Positions 42,851 to 56,300 of a DNA stretch of 64,000 nucleotides are shown piece after piece. The position numbers were made by a program, and so were the translations under genes. Position 1 is the stretch's first letter. Every line of letters begins with the position of its first letter. The stretch is from Edaphochlamys debaryana (taxonomy: Eukaryota > Chlorophyta > Chlorophyceae > Chlamydomonadales), in contig JAEHOE010000130.1 in NCBI GenBank assembly GCA_016858145.1, forward strand, positions 1 through 64,000. Reading direction: 5' to 3'. The notes beneath the pieces are model-generated. The model had not been told where the DNA came from, ran no database searches, and was given only the letters and a program-made list of their open reading frames with translations.

Positions 42851-44365
42851 GTAAAGGAGGGGGGGGGCTGGCGGAGGGGCCTGCGGAGGCGTATGGGAGC
42901 GGTCGTGGCTTCAAGGCGGTGGGGTGAAGGGAGCTGGATGAAGGCAGCTGGAGACCCGGCGGAGCGGTGCGCGGAGGGCCAGGACGGCCAGCGCGGGCAA
43001 CTCGCAGCTCCGGGGCACGTCCGCACCCACAGGAAATAGCGCAGAGTGTGTGCTGACCCTGATTAGTGATAGCTAATAGCTAATATAAGCGAGAACCCGG
43101 CTGAAACGGGCGGACCCGCAGAGTGTGTGCATAATCGGCGGCGCCTTGTGGGAATCTTGAAGGTTGTATGTGGGTAAAGAAGTGCTGTTGGCCATGGTTG
43201 CCCTCTACGCGACAAGGGAGAATGGGAATCGCCTCGGGGTGCTGAACCGAGGACGTGTGTTGGTGTCAGCTGAGTTTTGGGGAGCGCTTCACTCTTTTGC
43301 GGTTCTCAGGCCACCAAGTGGCTGGGAGACAATACCGGCGCACCACCCTTTCCTGCGAGCCTCAGGTGGCAGATTGACTGTGCAGGAGCCCCCAGGCGTC
43401 CTGGCCTTGATTGACGATGATTAAAGGCACAGCGGAATGAGTGGAATAGTACTGAGGGGGGCTCTACGGGCCCGGCCCTAGCAACGTGGTGTGACGACCG
43501 AAAGTCAGTCACGTTGCGTGGGTGTCGGTATGCAGGTAGCACACCCAGGAGGTGGCCCTCTCGCTCAACCCCTCCCCTTCTGGAGGCGGTTCCTGCTGTA
43601 ACCATCGCATCCTAGCGTTGCTCGCGCAGGCTAGCGGGGGGTAAGGGACTCCTGGCGGGCCGGGGCGGCGAGTCCGCGAGCGAGCGCATGGCAGGGATGA
43701 TGGAATGCCCGCACAGCAGGCGGCTATGTAAGTTGTGGGGTGCGCTTGGGCTGACTGGACGTAGCAACGCATGGTGAAGAACAACCGGCACTCCCGACAG
43801 GTCTTACATCCGGCCGCCATCGCAGCCATCCTCAGCCGTCCCTCATCGCACAGCATGGCGCCATCCCTCACTCCAGCGCCCGCCCCGCGCTGCGGCGCCC
43901 GCAGCCCTCTACCAGCCTCAGCCGGCCCCAGCTCGTTCAGGCTCGCCTCGTCACCCGCCGTCTCGCCCAGTCAGTCGTCAACTCAAGTCGTCAGTGGGTT
44001 GCTTGGCAGCTCCCAAGCACCCAGTCCGAACCCTCTGCCCATGCCACCCCGCCGCGCCCCTTGCCGCACGGAGGCCTGGGCCCAAGCCCTGGCGGCCGGG
44101 CGCCAGTACGCGTCCTCCTTGTGCGCATCGGCCCCCCACGACCGTTCGGCCTAGAGCTCCGCCGGGGCCTACCAGACCACTCTCCGGGGCTCGGCAAAGC
44201 TCCGCAGCCGATCAACCCGTAGCCGCCTCCTGTGGCGGTGAATGGGCCCAACAGGGCTCCGCCCAGCCTCCGCCTCCGTCCCTCGCCACCTGCGCCGCCC
44301 CCTCCACCCGCCACACTCCGCAAGATCCGTAATCTGCCAAACCCGCGATCCGCGCGATCGGTCAA
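42732..44365. other. Convergent intergenic region between TRP and SF3B3
   Basis: Contains both 3' UTRs. TGTAA motifs in TRP orientation lie at 43597-43601 and 43727-43731; in SF3B3 orientation at 43804-43808 and overlapping the SF3B3 stop codon (44366-44370). An open frame at 43771-44154 is Ser/Pro/Ala rich, resembles no family, and is not called a gene. Confidence 0.45.
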
Positions 44366-47300
44366 TTACAGGATCTTGTTCCGGATGTCCTCCAGCTTCT
44401 TGAGCACCTCGCCCGTCGTACGGTCCATGGATTCCGCAATCATCTGCTGCTTCTTGACCGGGATCTGGATGGGACGGGGGCGGGGGGAGACGGGGACGGG
44501 GGGTGACATGGATGGGACCGGGGCGGGGACGGGGGGCAGGGAGATGCCGCCAGGATCTGCGCGGCGCAGCAGCTGAGACTCGCCTCGCCGCCCTCGCCAC
44601 TCCATCCTTCCTACATACGTCGCACGCTGGCCAGAAAATGGTTCCTCCCCCCCCCTCTCCCCCCTCACCGAGGCGAACTGGCCGCACAGGTCTCCGTCCA
44701 CGCACGCCCGCACCGGGAAGTAGGCGGAGCGGAAGCCCAGGTGGTCCCTGGGGGGGGGGGCATGGTGGTGGTGGGGACAGGGACAGCGTGAGTGTTCAGG
44801 TTTTGGTGAGCCCGCTCCACGCCTGCGCACGCCCTCGCCACAGGCGCACCGAGCACGACCCTCATGCCGCAGCGTACCAACATTCGGTAACGTGACAACA
44901 CAGCACTGGCGGCACTGGCAGCGTGCCAACAGCACGCCCGGTGGGGGGGACGTGGTGCTCACCTCCCCGACAGCGGCGGGTGCTCCTGGCGCAGGTGCAT
45001 CTCCAGGTGCGAGAAGAAGTCCACGTCCTCCCGGTTGGTGAAGGGGTAGAGCACCCCGATGGCGCCCATGACGGTCGAGTAGATGAGCACCTGACAGGGG
45101 GGGGGGGGAGGGAGGGGGGGGTGGTGGATGAGTCAGAGATCCTTCAAAGACTTGAGTACGGAGCATCCGGCACCGCCCACGCACACGCGCAGCCGCCGTG
45201 CGCTGCCCCTGCCAACTGCGCCCGTGATGCCACTGGAGTGGAGATCTGGATCTGGATCTGGGTGCAGGCAACGAGCCTTCCGCACTGGCCCCATACGAGC
45301 CCCCCGAAGCCCCATCCCCAACCCATCCCCCCCGAACGCACCTCCTGCCCCCCCGCCTGCATCTCCGCCCGCTGCAGGGAGGTGATGGTGTCCCCCACGT
45401 GGAACTTGACCACCTCCTCCAGCTTGTGGGGGGCGCCGTTGAGCCGCCCCGAGGCGGCGGCCATCTTGCCGCCCGTGGGGTCGTCCTCCACCTGGGGGGG
45501 GGGCGGCGGGGGGGGATGAGGTGGGTGAGGAGGTTGTACGTCACAGGGTGGCTGGGATATGCGGATGACGAGCTCAGGGCAGATGGTGAGGGCCTCTCGC
45601 TGGGGGCCTCGCCCATCTGTGACCACTTCGAAGTCCACTTGTGCCTGCTGCGAGGCCTCCTTGGGCAGGCGCCACCAGGTTGCCCCCCCCCTCTTTCCTC
45701 CCCCCCTCCCCCCTCTTTCCTCCCCCCCTCCCCCCTCTTTCCTCCCCCTCTCCCCCCTCTTTCCTCCCCCTCTCCCCCCTCTTGCCTCCCCCCCACCTGC
45801 TGCGAGGCCTCCTTGGGCAGGCGCAGCACCACCAGGTTGCCGAACTTGTCCCCCGCCGCCACCGTGTCGTAGTCCAGGGGGAGCAGGCTGGTCAGGTACC
45901 TGGGGGGAGGGGGGTTGTTGAGGTGGAGGAGGTGGAGGCGTGGGTTGGTGGTGGGTTGGTGGAGGCGTGAAGAGAAATCAGAGTCGCTGCCCCGGCTGAG
46001 GGGCGCCTCCAGCAGTCTTGCCGGCAGGGCCCTTCCCCTCCCCCGCCAGCCCCGCCAGCAGCGCACCTCTCCCCCCCCCCCCCCCGCCCCCCCCCCCTCC
46101 TAGCGATTCGCCCCCCCCTCCGCTCCGCTCACCGTGGCGCGATGTCGTCCGCGAATATGTAGAATGCGTTGTCGGCCTTCTTGTATCGCATCATGTGCAC
46201 GGACTCTTGGGCATCGCCCACGTAGATGCGGGGGCCCTGGACGGTGATGGACACGATCTGGTGGGGCAGCCTGGGGGGGGGGGGAGGGGAGTGGGGGGGA
46301 GGGGTATGGCAGCATGGGGTGAGAGGGAGGGGATGCTGAGGGGAACGCATTTGCTGAGAGAAGCCAGGGAAGCATAGCTTGTAGCTTGAAGAGGTAGGCC
46401 AACCCCAGGAACCCCAGGAAAGGTGGTGAGCCAAGTTTGTTGTGGAACGGGATCGCGTCTGCTGGTCTGTGGAAGCCAGGGAAGCATAGCTTGCAGCTTG
46501 TAGGGGTGCGCCAACTTCAGGAGCCCCACCCCACCCGACCCACATCGCGACCCACATCGCGCGCAACGCGCAACCCGAGGCTGGACTATGCCTCGTAGGC
46601 AATGAACTGGTGCGCCAACCCTACATCCCCCACACCCAGATCAACCCCAGGAACCCCAGGGCCGCCGACCATAACGCAACCCTACACCCCCGACACCCAG
46701 ATCGTGCGCTCGACTGGAGGCGCGCAACGTCCACCAGCGCCGCCTGCGGTACCCCCGGTCGCCCTCCCCCGCCTCCCCCCCTCCCCGTAACGCCCCTTGC
46801 CGTACCTGTTGTACTCGCACTTCCTCAGCAGCTTCTTCTTGCCCATGTCGTACAGCCGCAGCGTGGGCCCCACGCCGCTCAGCAGCCGGCCCTTGAGCCC
46901 CGCCAGCGCCCCCGGCGCCCCCCCGTCCACCGGGGTCTTGTGCAGCAGCTCCAGGCGCCGGCCCGCGTCGAGCACCCGGTAGATGCGAATGTAGGCGGCT
47001 GGGGGGGGGGGGAGGGTAGGGGGGGAGGGGTTGAGAAGGGGGTAGGGAGGGTAAGGGGCAGGGCTAGGCGGGTGAGGAAGGCTTGGGGATTGGAGTGTGG
47101 ACCAGAGGACAGCACCCGGTAGATGCGAATGTAGGCGGCTGGGGGTGGGGGTGGGGGTGGGGTGAGGAGGAGTTGGGGGGTGGAGGGGTGGGGTTGGTTT
47201 GGGGAGGGGGTAGAATAAGGGTTGGGAAGGAGGGTTGAGGGTTGAGGGCTGAGGGGAGGATGACAGGGCTCCCCTGCATTATCGGCACCCACCTCCCTCC

Positions 47301-50300
47301 CTGCCCTCCTTTCCCCGTTCCTCCGCCTCCCCTTCTACTTGCAACACCTTCCTCCCCTCGCCCGTGCTCCCCCTCCACATCCCTCCTCACCCTCGCAGTC
47401 CGTGGGCATGTACCTCAGCCCCCGCGCGCACCCCACCGCCAGCAGCTTCTCGATGCCCTGCCCCGCCCCCGGCAGCTGCAGCTCCACCAGCGCCATGGAC
47501 ACGACGGCCTCGTTGTTGTCCAGCTGGGGGGGAGGGCGCGGGAGGGATTGGGACCGGTCTTTTTAATGTGGATTCAAGCGAGATTGGAGAGCGGAGGCAC
47601 GTAGGACTTTGAAAAGCACGACGGGGCAAACCAGCGCGGCCCACCAGCTCGAAGGTGCCCTGATCCGCGGTCTCGACAAAGGCGGTCTCATCTGCAACCC
47701 ACACGCCCGTCCCACCAGCCTCCAATCCCCCCCTACCTCCTGCACGAAGACCGTGGAGAGGGTGGCGGGGTCCACGATGCGCAGGCAGCCCGCCCACTGC
47801 CCCGGCTGCCCCTTGGGCGCACCGAACTGCTCCTCCAGCGCCGCCAGCTCGTCGTTGAACTCAACGCCCTGGTGGTTGGTTGGCGGTTGGGAGTTGGCGG
47901 TTGGGAGTTGGGCGGTTGTACGGGTTGGGGCGCTGGCGGAGTGCAGCAGAGACGACGGCGCAGCCCAGCGCCGTCACCCCATCACGCCGGCGTGGCGACC
48001 CACGGTGACGACCCCTCCCCATGCCCCCCCCCCCACCTGCACGCCGTCCCTCCTTCCCTCCTTCGCCTTTCCCTCCCCTCAGTCCCCCCCTACTCCCCCC
48101 CCCGCACACCTGCACGGGCGCCCCCTCCTGCTCCGCAATGGCCGCCAGCCGCGCCTGCAGCGGGGTGTGAGGAAGCAGGGCAAGTCAACGCCACCCCTCC
48201 TCGACTCCGGCGGGTGCAGGCTCAGCTAACACCCAGGTCCTGCCGCCCAGTGCCCCCACGTGCGCGGCCGGGCCCTCTCTTCTTACGACAACATCCTGCT
48301 CTCCCTCGCCTCCCCCTCTACCCCTTTCCACACCCCCTTCCCCCCCACTTTTAGCTCCAGCCTCGATGGACGCCTCTCCCGGAACTGGGCTTTTCATGGA
48401 CTATGCGGCGGTATGTACCGTCGCCGGCAATCCCACTGGCGCTGTGGTTCTCTCCCGCTCAGCTTCAAACGACCCCTCCCCCCCCTCCTCCCCCCCTTGC
48501 CTGCAGGTCCTCCCGCTCCGCCATCCCACAGCGCACAGACCCGACTAATGAGGATGTAAGAATGAGGAAATACTAAGCCTCCTTGAGCCGACATGGCGGT
48601 TGCGGACCGCCCCTGGTTACCTGCAGGTCCTCCCGCTCCGCCAGCGGCACTGCCGCGTGGTCCGCCTCCGCTATGAGCAGGACCTTGTAGTCGGGGTGGA
48701 TGAGCAGGCGGCGGGGCGTGTAGCGCAGCCGGCAGGCCTGGGGGGGGGGGGTCGGGAGGGGGTGAGGGCGTGAGGGGGGGAGGGCGTGAGGGAGGGCGAA
48801 GGGCAGGGAGGGCTGGGCTGAGGTGTGCGGTAGGAGCTGGGTAGGGCTCTAGTAACTGGAGGCTGTGTGCCCGTGGCGACTAGCCCTAGAGGCCTCCCCA
48901 CCTGCGCATTGAACGCGTCCCTCTGGGGCGTGACAAACCCGAAACCCCTACCCCTACCCCCCCGAGGCGTGTGCCAAACCCCAACCCAGCCTCCCTCCTG
49001 TCTTCTCCCGAGGCGTGTTGAACGCGTCCCCCACGTTCTCCACCGCCAGGATGCGGAGGATCCCCCTAGGGCGTGTCAAACCCAAACCCCCCTCCCCTCC
49101 CCTCCCCCCGTCCCCCCCACCCACCTGCGTGTTGAACGCGTCCCCCACGTTCTCCACCGCCAGAATGCGGAGGATCCCCCTAGGGCGTGTCAAACCCAAA
49201 CCCCCCTCCCCTCCCCTCCCCCCGTCCCCCCCCACCCACCTGCGTGTTGAACGCGTCCCCCACGTTCTCCACCGCCAGAATGCGGAGGATCCCCCTAGGG
49301 CGTGTCAAACCCAAACCCCCCTCCCCTCCCCTCCCCCCGTCCCCCCCCACCTGCGTGTTGAACGCGTCCCCCACGTTCTCCACCGCCAGGATGCGGAGGG
49401 TGCTCTTGACCACCGACACAAAGCCCTCGGGGCACTGGTCGGAGGCGAAGCCTGCGCGAGGGCGGGGGGGGGGGGGGCGGAAATGCCGAATACCAGGAAA
49501 GGGTTGGATGCGAGATGATGGGAGAGCGGCAGTGGGCAGGGCGGGGCTAGGCTGGGAGGGGTGCCTCTGCACGCCCCGCGAGGCGGCGACGCCCCACTGT
49601 ACACACCCCTCCCCATGTCTCGGCCACATCAGGCTGCCGCCACTCCCCAATCCCCACCCACCTGGGTTCTACGGGGTCTCGCTCCCCTCCGGGAAGCCCC
49701 CCCCCCCTCGAAGTCCTCCCCCCCCCTCACCCGATGCGTAGTCGAGTGCGTCGTACGACAGTGGCGACAGGTTGAACCGCCCCTGGTCGTTGTAGCCCAG
49801 CCAGGGCCGCGAGGAGAGCGCCAGCATGCAGCGCACGCCGCGCACCGAGGCGGGGAAGAGCTTGGGCGCCTTGGTGCCCAGGAAGCGGGTGCGGCTGGGG
49901 GGTGGGGGTGGAGGTGGGGGGGGGAGGTGTGTGTGGGGGGAGGGGGTTGGCGCCGGAAAAGGAATCCCTTACTGCCTGTTCGACGCGCGTGGGGTGCACC
50001 AACACGCCCTCAACCCCCTCTCCTGCCCCTGTCCGTGTGCCTCCGTCCCGCTCCGTCCCGCTCAGCATGAACACGCCCTCAGCCCCCACCCCCCATCCCG
50101 GCCCCCACCTGTCCGTCAGCTGCCCCGACACTCGGTCCACCTCGGAGCGAATGAGGATGCCGTTCTGGGGGGGGGGGGTAGGGAGGGGGCAAGAGGGCGG
50201 GTGGGGCAGCCGGCGGGCGGTCAGGAAGCACGCGGGCGAAACGCCCGCACCCGCACGCGCACACTGACCCCAGCCACCTCGCGTCCCCGCCACGGCCCAA

Positions 50301-53300
50301 CAACTCCGCCCTCCGCCCCCGCCCCCCCTCACGTCCGTTCCCAGCACCCTGGAAGCCGCGAGAAGCACGCCGTTCCTACCCCCCCCACGTGCCGCACCTG
50401 CAGCCCCACGTGGATGAACAGCCCCCCCTCCGTGGTGCGGTCCGCCCCCGGCCCCGCGTTGTAGAGCATGAGGATGGACTCGGGCACGGAGTTGAGCGCC
50501 TGGGGTGGGGGGGGGGTGGAGGGGTGGAGGGGGTGGGGGGGGTGGAGGGGGGGGGTGTCGAGGGAGGGGTGAGGGGTGAGGGTGTGAGGCGGTGAGGGGT
50601 TGTTTGTACGGAGCGAATTGCCGCCAGGGGGTGGGCCCTGCCGCACCATGCCTGCCGGAGTTGAGCGCCTGGGGGTGTTAGGCAACGAGGAAACTGTAAG
50701 CAAGCGGAAAGCCCGGCGAGACTCCGAAGGTGTGATTAGCTCCGCGTAGTGGGGACGTGAAGGTGAGGGGGTTCCGGTGGGCAGAGTCACGGCAGACGTG
50801 GTTGCGGGTAGACGGTCACATGCCGCCACCTGGTCGGGCCATGCCCCCGGCGCCTGTCTCTGCCCCTCTCCCTGTCCCTCTGCCCCCGCCCCCTGCCCGC
50901 TCCTGAGTCGCCAGCCCCTCCCCCCCTCTTGCCCCCCCCCCCCACCTGCACCGCCAGGTTCTTGAGCCCCTGCCCCTCCCCCCCTCTTGCCTCCCCCCCC
51001 CTCTTGCCTCCCCTCCCCCCCCCTCTTGCCTCCCCCCCCTCTTGCCTCCCCCCCCCTCTTGCCTCCCCCCCCCCTCTTGCCTCCCCCCCCCTCTTGCCTC
51101 CCCCCCCCCTCTTGCCTCCCCCCCTCTTGCCTCCCCCCCCCCACCTGCACCGCCAGGTTCTTGAGCCCCTGCCCCGGGTCCAGGCTCAGCACGCGCACGG
51201 TCTGGTCGTAGGTTCCCAGCGCCAGGAAGGAGGCGCGCATGAGGCCGTCGGGGACGGGGGGATCTGGGGGGTGGGGTGGGGGAGGTAGAGGGGGGGGAAG
51301 GCGGTCAGGATGGGTGTGTGGGGAGGGGGTGTGACGTGAGCGAAGGGGGGCGTTCGAGAGAGGGGGCACGAGTTCTGGCCGGCGCTTGGCTTGGCCGATG
51401 CTTGCTCCCAGCTGCCTGCCCCCTCTCTGCACTGCCCCACCCCCTGGTACCCCCCCTCCCCTCCCCCCCCCCTCCCCTCCCCTCCCTCCCCTCCCCTCCC
51501 CCCTCACCTCGACGCAGCTCACGTCCTCCCCCAGGTCCCGCTTCTCCGCCTCCACCAGCTGACCGGTGCCCTGCTCCAGCTCAAACACAGTCACCTCGCC
51601 GCCCTGCAGCGCGATAGCCACCTGGGGGTGGGGGCAAGGTGGGGGGAAGGCAGGGGGTGGGTGGGAAGGGCCACGTTAGTTGAGGGGCCGTGTCCGGGGG
51701 ACTAGCAGGGCTGACAACCCCTTATCTGTCTGTCCCCTGTCCTTGGGGCTGCCCTCCAACCCCGCAACTCCAGATTCCTCCGCCCCCAGTCCGGCTGCTG
51801 TGATGAGACCCGTAGCACCAACAAACCGACCAGGGAGGCGGGCGCCCTCCACCCCTGCCCTCCCCTTGCTTCATCCCCCAAAAAAACACACACCCCTCTC
51901 CTGCCCTCCACCCCCCACCTGCTTCTCGTTGGACGCCGCCGCCTTGATGTTCCTGCGCCCGGGCACCTTCCACTCGTTGATGCGGCGGTCGGGGCGGATG
52001 TGGCGCAGGCCGCCGGGGTAGATCTGGGGGGGGAGGGGGGAGGGGGCGATGCGGTCAGCACGCCTCGGCAATCATCGCCGAGCCCTTGCGTGACAGCCTC
52101 GCTCTGCCCAGAACCTTCACCCTCTTCCCTGCTCTTGCCTCCCCTCTCCCCTCCCCTCTCCCTTGGCGCGGGAATGTGGAGTGAACTAGCTCAGTACCCT
52201 TCGTTGCTTCAACTTGTACAAGAATCCCCTCTGTTCGTACAGAAACCCCGCCTCCGTTCCCCCCCCCCACACACCTGCAGCATGGAATTGTCCGCCAGCA
52301 GCTGCGTGTGCAGCGTGGGCACGGTGCCCAGGAAGCCGCTCTCGTTGGTCTCCTTGACCTCCTCGCCGATGGAGAACACCTGGGGGAAGGGGGGGTGGGG
52401 GTTTTTGAGTAAGAGAGCGGGAGTGCTTCTTGACGAGGGAGGGTGGGGGGTGAGGGGGCGGGTTGAGGCAGAGGAGGACAAGGGCAAGCACCGGGGCGTC
52501 ATCATCACGCTTGATATCAACAGCCTCTAGCTTTAAGTGCCACCCGCTAACTAGATCTGCTACCAAAGTCAGCTACAGAAGTTCGCTAGCTCACCAGGGT
52601 CGCGTTGGCGAAGGAGACCACGATGAATGCGTCGAACTCGTCCTGCGTGTTGCGCTTGACGGTCCACACGGCCGTAGGGGCGCCGGGCAGCGGGCTGACG
52701 GCCAGCTCCGTGACCGCCAGGCCGGGGCGCAGCACGGACAGCGAGGCGCGCGGGCCGCGGCCGCAGAGGGCGTAGATCTGGGGGATCTCCTCGTTGAGCA
52801 GGTTGGCCACCTGACAGGGGGGGAGAGGGGAGGAGGAGAAGGCGTGTGTGTTGCTCAGCGGGATCGCGCCGACGCCAGGGAAGGAGGAAAAGGGAGCAGG
52901 GGGAAAGGTGAGAGAAGGGGGGGGGGGGGTGAGGCGGGGGCATGGACGGCTCACGCCGCTGACAACCAACCGCGTGCGCGTGCCGTGCCGTAGACGTGTC
53001 GACTACCCCGGCCACACCGGCCCGCGATCTCACGTGTCCCCCCCCTTGGGCCCCCCACCTTCATGTCGGTGATGGGCATGAGCGATGCCATCTCGTCGAT
53101 GAGCAGCAGGTTCTTGAGCGGCCGCGGCTCGAAGAACACGGGCTGGAAGCCCTCCTCGGTCTGCACCAGCTGGGCAGAGGAGGACTCGACGTCGTCGTCG
53201 TCCTCGCCGGTGCCCTGGGGGGTGGATGGGTGGGGGGAGGGGGATGGGGGGAGGGGGAGGGGAAGGGGGGAGGGCGGGGGTTGGGCGCCCTGGCTAAGCT

Positions 53301-56300
53301 TGCTAGCCTCCGGTATTTTGGTCGCGCGCCGGCCCAGGGTGCATGCGGAAGGATTCCTGTCCTTGTGCCGGACAGCTGCCGTACCCACAGGTACCCACCA
53401 CGAACTGGTACAGCGCGTGGTTGCCGTACTCGGAGGCTGCGAACAGGAAGCCCGTCTTGAGAACCACGATGGAGGCGCAGGGGGGGATGGTGTCGAAGTA
53501 CTTGATCTTGAGCTCCGACACGTTGTCGCCCTCGTACGACAGCGTCACCTTGTAGATGTCGCCGTACTCGGACTGTACGGCACAAGGACAGCGGCAGGGG
53601 GTGCACGAGGTCAGCCCCGCATCAACCTCGGCACAGCACGGCCCAACCTTCATCAGGAAGGAGTGGGCCTTCCGCCCCTCAACAGCCCCCCCCCTAGGAC
53701 TCCCTTCCTCCCATGCCCCTCCCAGGGCACCCCCGCTGCACCAGGAAGAAGCAAGCAAGCCTTCTCCCCCCGCCAGCCCTGCCCGGTAGGACCCCCTACC
53801 CACGGAGCCCCCTTCATTCCCCCGCCCTCTCCACCCCTCCAGCCGTCTACACACCTGCACCAGGAAGAACGAGTAGGCCTTCTTCTTGTGCGTGGCGTAG
53901 CTCACGATGAGCACCCCGCGGTCGCCCGGCAGGTCGCTGCGGCGGGGGATGACGGCGCGGACCTCCTCGTGGTCCTGGTGGGACGGGTGGGTGGGGGGGG
54001 CGAGGGGAAGAGATTGTGTGTTTTGACACGACAGGTCGTGCGGACAGCGCGGACCTCCTCGTGGTCCTGGTGGGGAGGGGTGGTGGTGGGGGGGGCGGGT
54101 GGGGGGCAGGGGGGGCGGGTGGGGTTGGTGGCGGGTGGTGCGAGTCTCTGATGCGTGGGGGTGGCGGTGAGCGTAGCGGATGGGGTGCCGGGTGCCAAGG
54201 GCGGGCCGAGGAGGCGTGTGTCGCCCCCACACGGGCAGCGCAGGGGTCGCCGTGCGATGACCGCCCGCCCCTGCCTGCCCAAGCCCATGACCCAGGCGCA
54301 GCAGCCGCAGCCAGGACCCCAGGCCCCGGGCCCAGCCGCGGCGCCTGCGCACGTCGCTGGGGGCCGCCAGGCCCCGGACCCGCCCCGACCTCAGTGGGCC
54401 CGTGTGGGCCCGGGCCGGTACCCCACAGTTGCAGGTGGCTGTGCGGGCCCTCGCTCCTCAAAGCAGCCGGTCCCCTGGACCGCCGCCGGCCAGGCTGCTT
54501 GGCGCTGCCTCGCTGTCCAGCTTCCGCTGGGCGCCCCTCCGCCTCTGTGACCCGACAGCCAGCTCAGCCGCAGGCCGCTGCTCCACTGCCGTCGGCCGTT
54601 GCCGAGGAGCTGGCAACCCGCTGCCGCCCTCCGCTGCAGGCCGGTCCCACAGCAGACACGGCAGCGCCCTTCCCGGCCTCGGCCTGGTCCGGCGTTGGCA
54701 CCGGCCCGCCGCGGCAGCTGCGGTCGGGCCCCTGAGCTCCACTGGGCAGCTCTTCCGCCGGCGCCAAGCCCGGGCGTGCGCACCCGAAACCGCCTGCCCA
54801 AGGCAACGACGCCGCAACAGCCACGCTCTCCACCGCGCCACGCTCCCGCACTCCACAGCCCGCAGGAGAGGGTATGCCCGCGGCAGCTGCCGCCACGGCA
54901 CGCGGCCGCCCCGACGCCGCACCAGGCTCCTGGATCCCTCGGCCCCGGACCGGCGCGGCAACGCTGCGCCCGAGTGCGCCCTCCCCAGGCCGCTGTGTGG
55001 GGCCGCCGGCAAGGCCACCCGACCTCGCCGGCCAGCGACCCCGAGCTCGGGCCAAGGGCCGTGTGCACTCGGGCCCCGTGGCGCGGGCGCATGAGCCACA
55101 GCGCGCTCCGCTCCGCTGGGGTTCGCAGGCCTCCCGCCGGCCGCAGACGCTCCACTCCGACGGCATTCGCTGGCGGATTGCTGCTTTCGAACTCCGGAGC
55201 AGACCCCTGGCTGCATGGACTCGACTCCGACGTCGCCGGGGGGGTGCTGCTCCCCCCTCTCCTCCCGGAATTGTGCGCGTGACGCCAGCCGTGGAGGAGC
55301 CCAGGGCCCTGCAACCCATACATGCTGATACCCTCCAGCTGCCCTCTCCACCCCCTGACCCGCCCCCCACCTGGTTCTTGTAGATGATGAAGTTCTCGGC
55401 GCACACCAGCACGCCGCCCGGCCCGTCCGCGCCCCCCGGCACCGCCACCAGGAGGTTGGCGCCGTTGTCCACCGCGTCCGTCCACTTGCGCACCTGCGGG
55501 GGGGTGGTGGGCGGGATGGGGAGGGGAGGGAGGGGAGGGGCGCAGCAGGCGCTCAGCAGGTGCCTCGTCCTACACACGGGCCGCCACCCCCCGCAGCAAC
55601 ACCGCCCGCGCTCCTGACCGCCTGCCTTAGCCTTGCCCCCTGTATCTCTGGCCCCTACCGCCCCCCCTTCCTCCCACGCACCACGTTCTTCAGCCCCAGC
55701 CTACCCCCGCGAGGCCAGGCAGTTGCCGCCCGCCCCCTCCCCCCCACGCACCACGTTGTTGAGCCCCAGGTCCATCTCGTAGAAGGTCAGGTGCTTCTGG
55801 GCCACACTGGCCGCCTCGCCGGTGGGGTCCTGGGGGTGGAGGCGGGGGCGGGGGCGGGGCCATCGTTCAGGCGGGGGCGGGGGCAGGGGCGGGGGTGAGT
55901 GCGTGCGCTGCCGGCTGCAGGCGGGCCCAGCGGTCCGCGCCCCCCGACACAGGGGCCCTGGACACGGCTGCGGAGCAGGCCGCTGATGCAGCTGAGGCGG
56001 GGGGCCGCGAGGAGACCGGCAGACCGGTGGCCCTGGAGTGGAGGCCCCGCCACACAGTGGCAATGCCCATACACCGCCAGCCACCTGCCAGTGCGGTTCA
56101 GCCTCCGGGCAGTGACTGGCGCCCCGTGGGAGCTCGCAGCCCTCCGCCGGGGCCCGCACAGCCTGCTGCGACTCTGGCTGCCGCTCCAGCTGCCCCCCCA
56201 GCTGCCGCCAGACCCACTCCAGCTGCCCACTGAAGCTGCCGCACCGAAGCCGCCCCTCGAAGCTGCCCCCTAGAACCGCCGCCGCCACGGCCGAGTGGCC

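Noticed and set aside
43771..44154. Ser/Pro-rich open frame between TRP and SF3B3
   Set aside because: No family resemblance, no splice context, and it lies where two 3' UTRs converge.
49010..49400. CRISPR-like regular array
   Set aside because: The repeats are copies of a coding exon end in a eukaryotic intron; the intervals are low-complexity C-rich sequence, not unique spacers.
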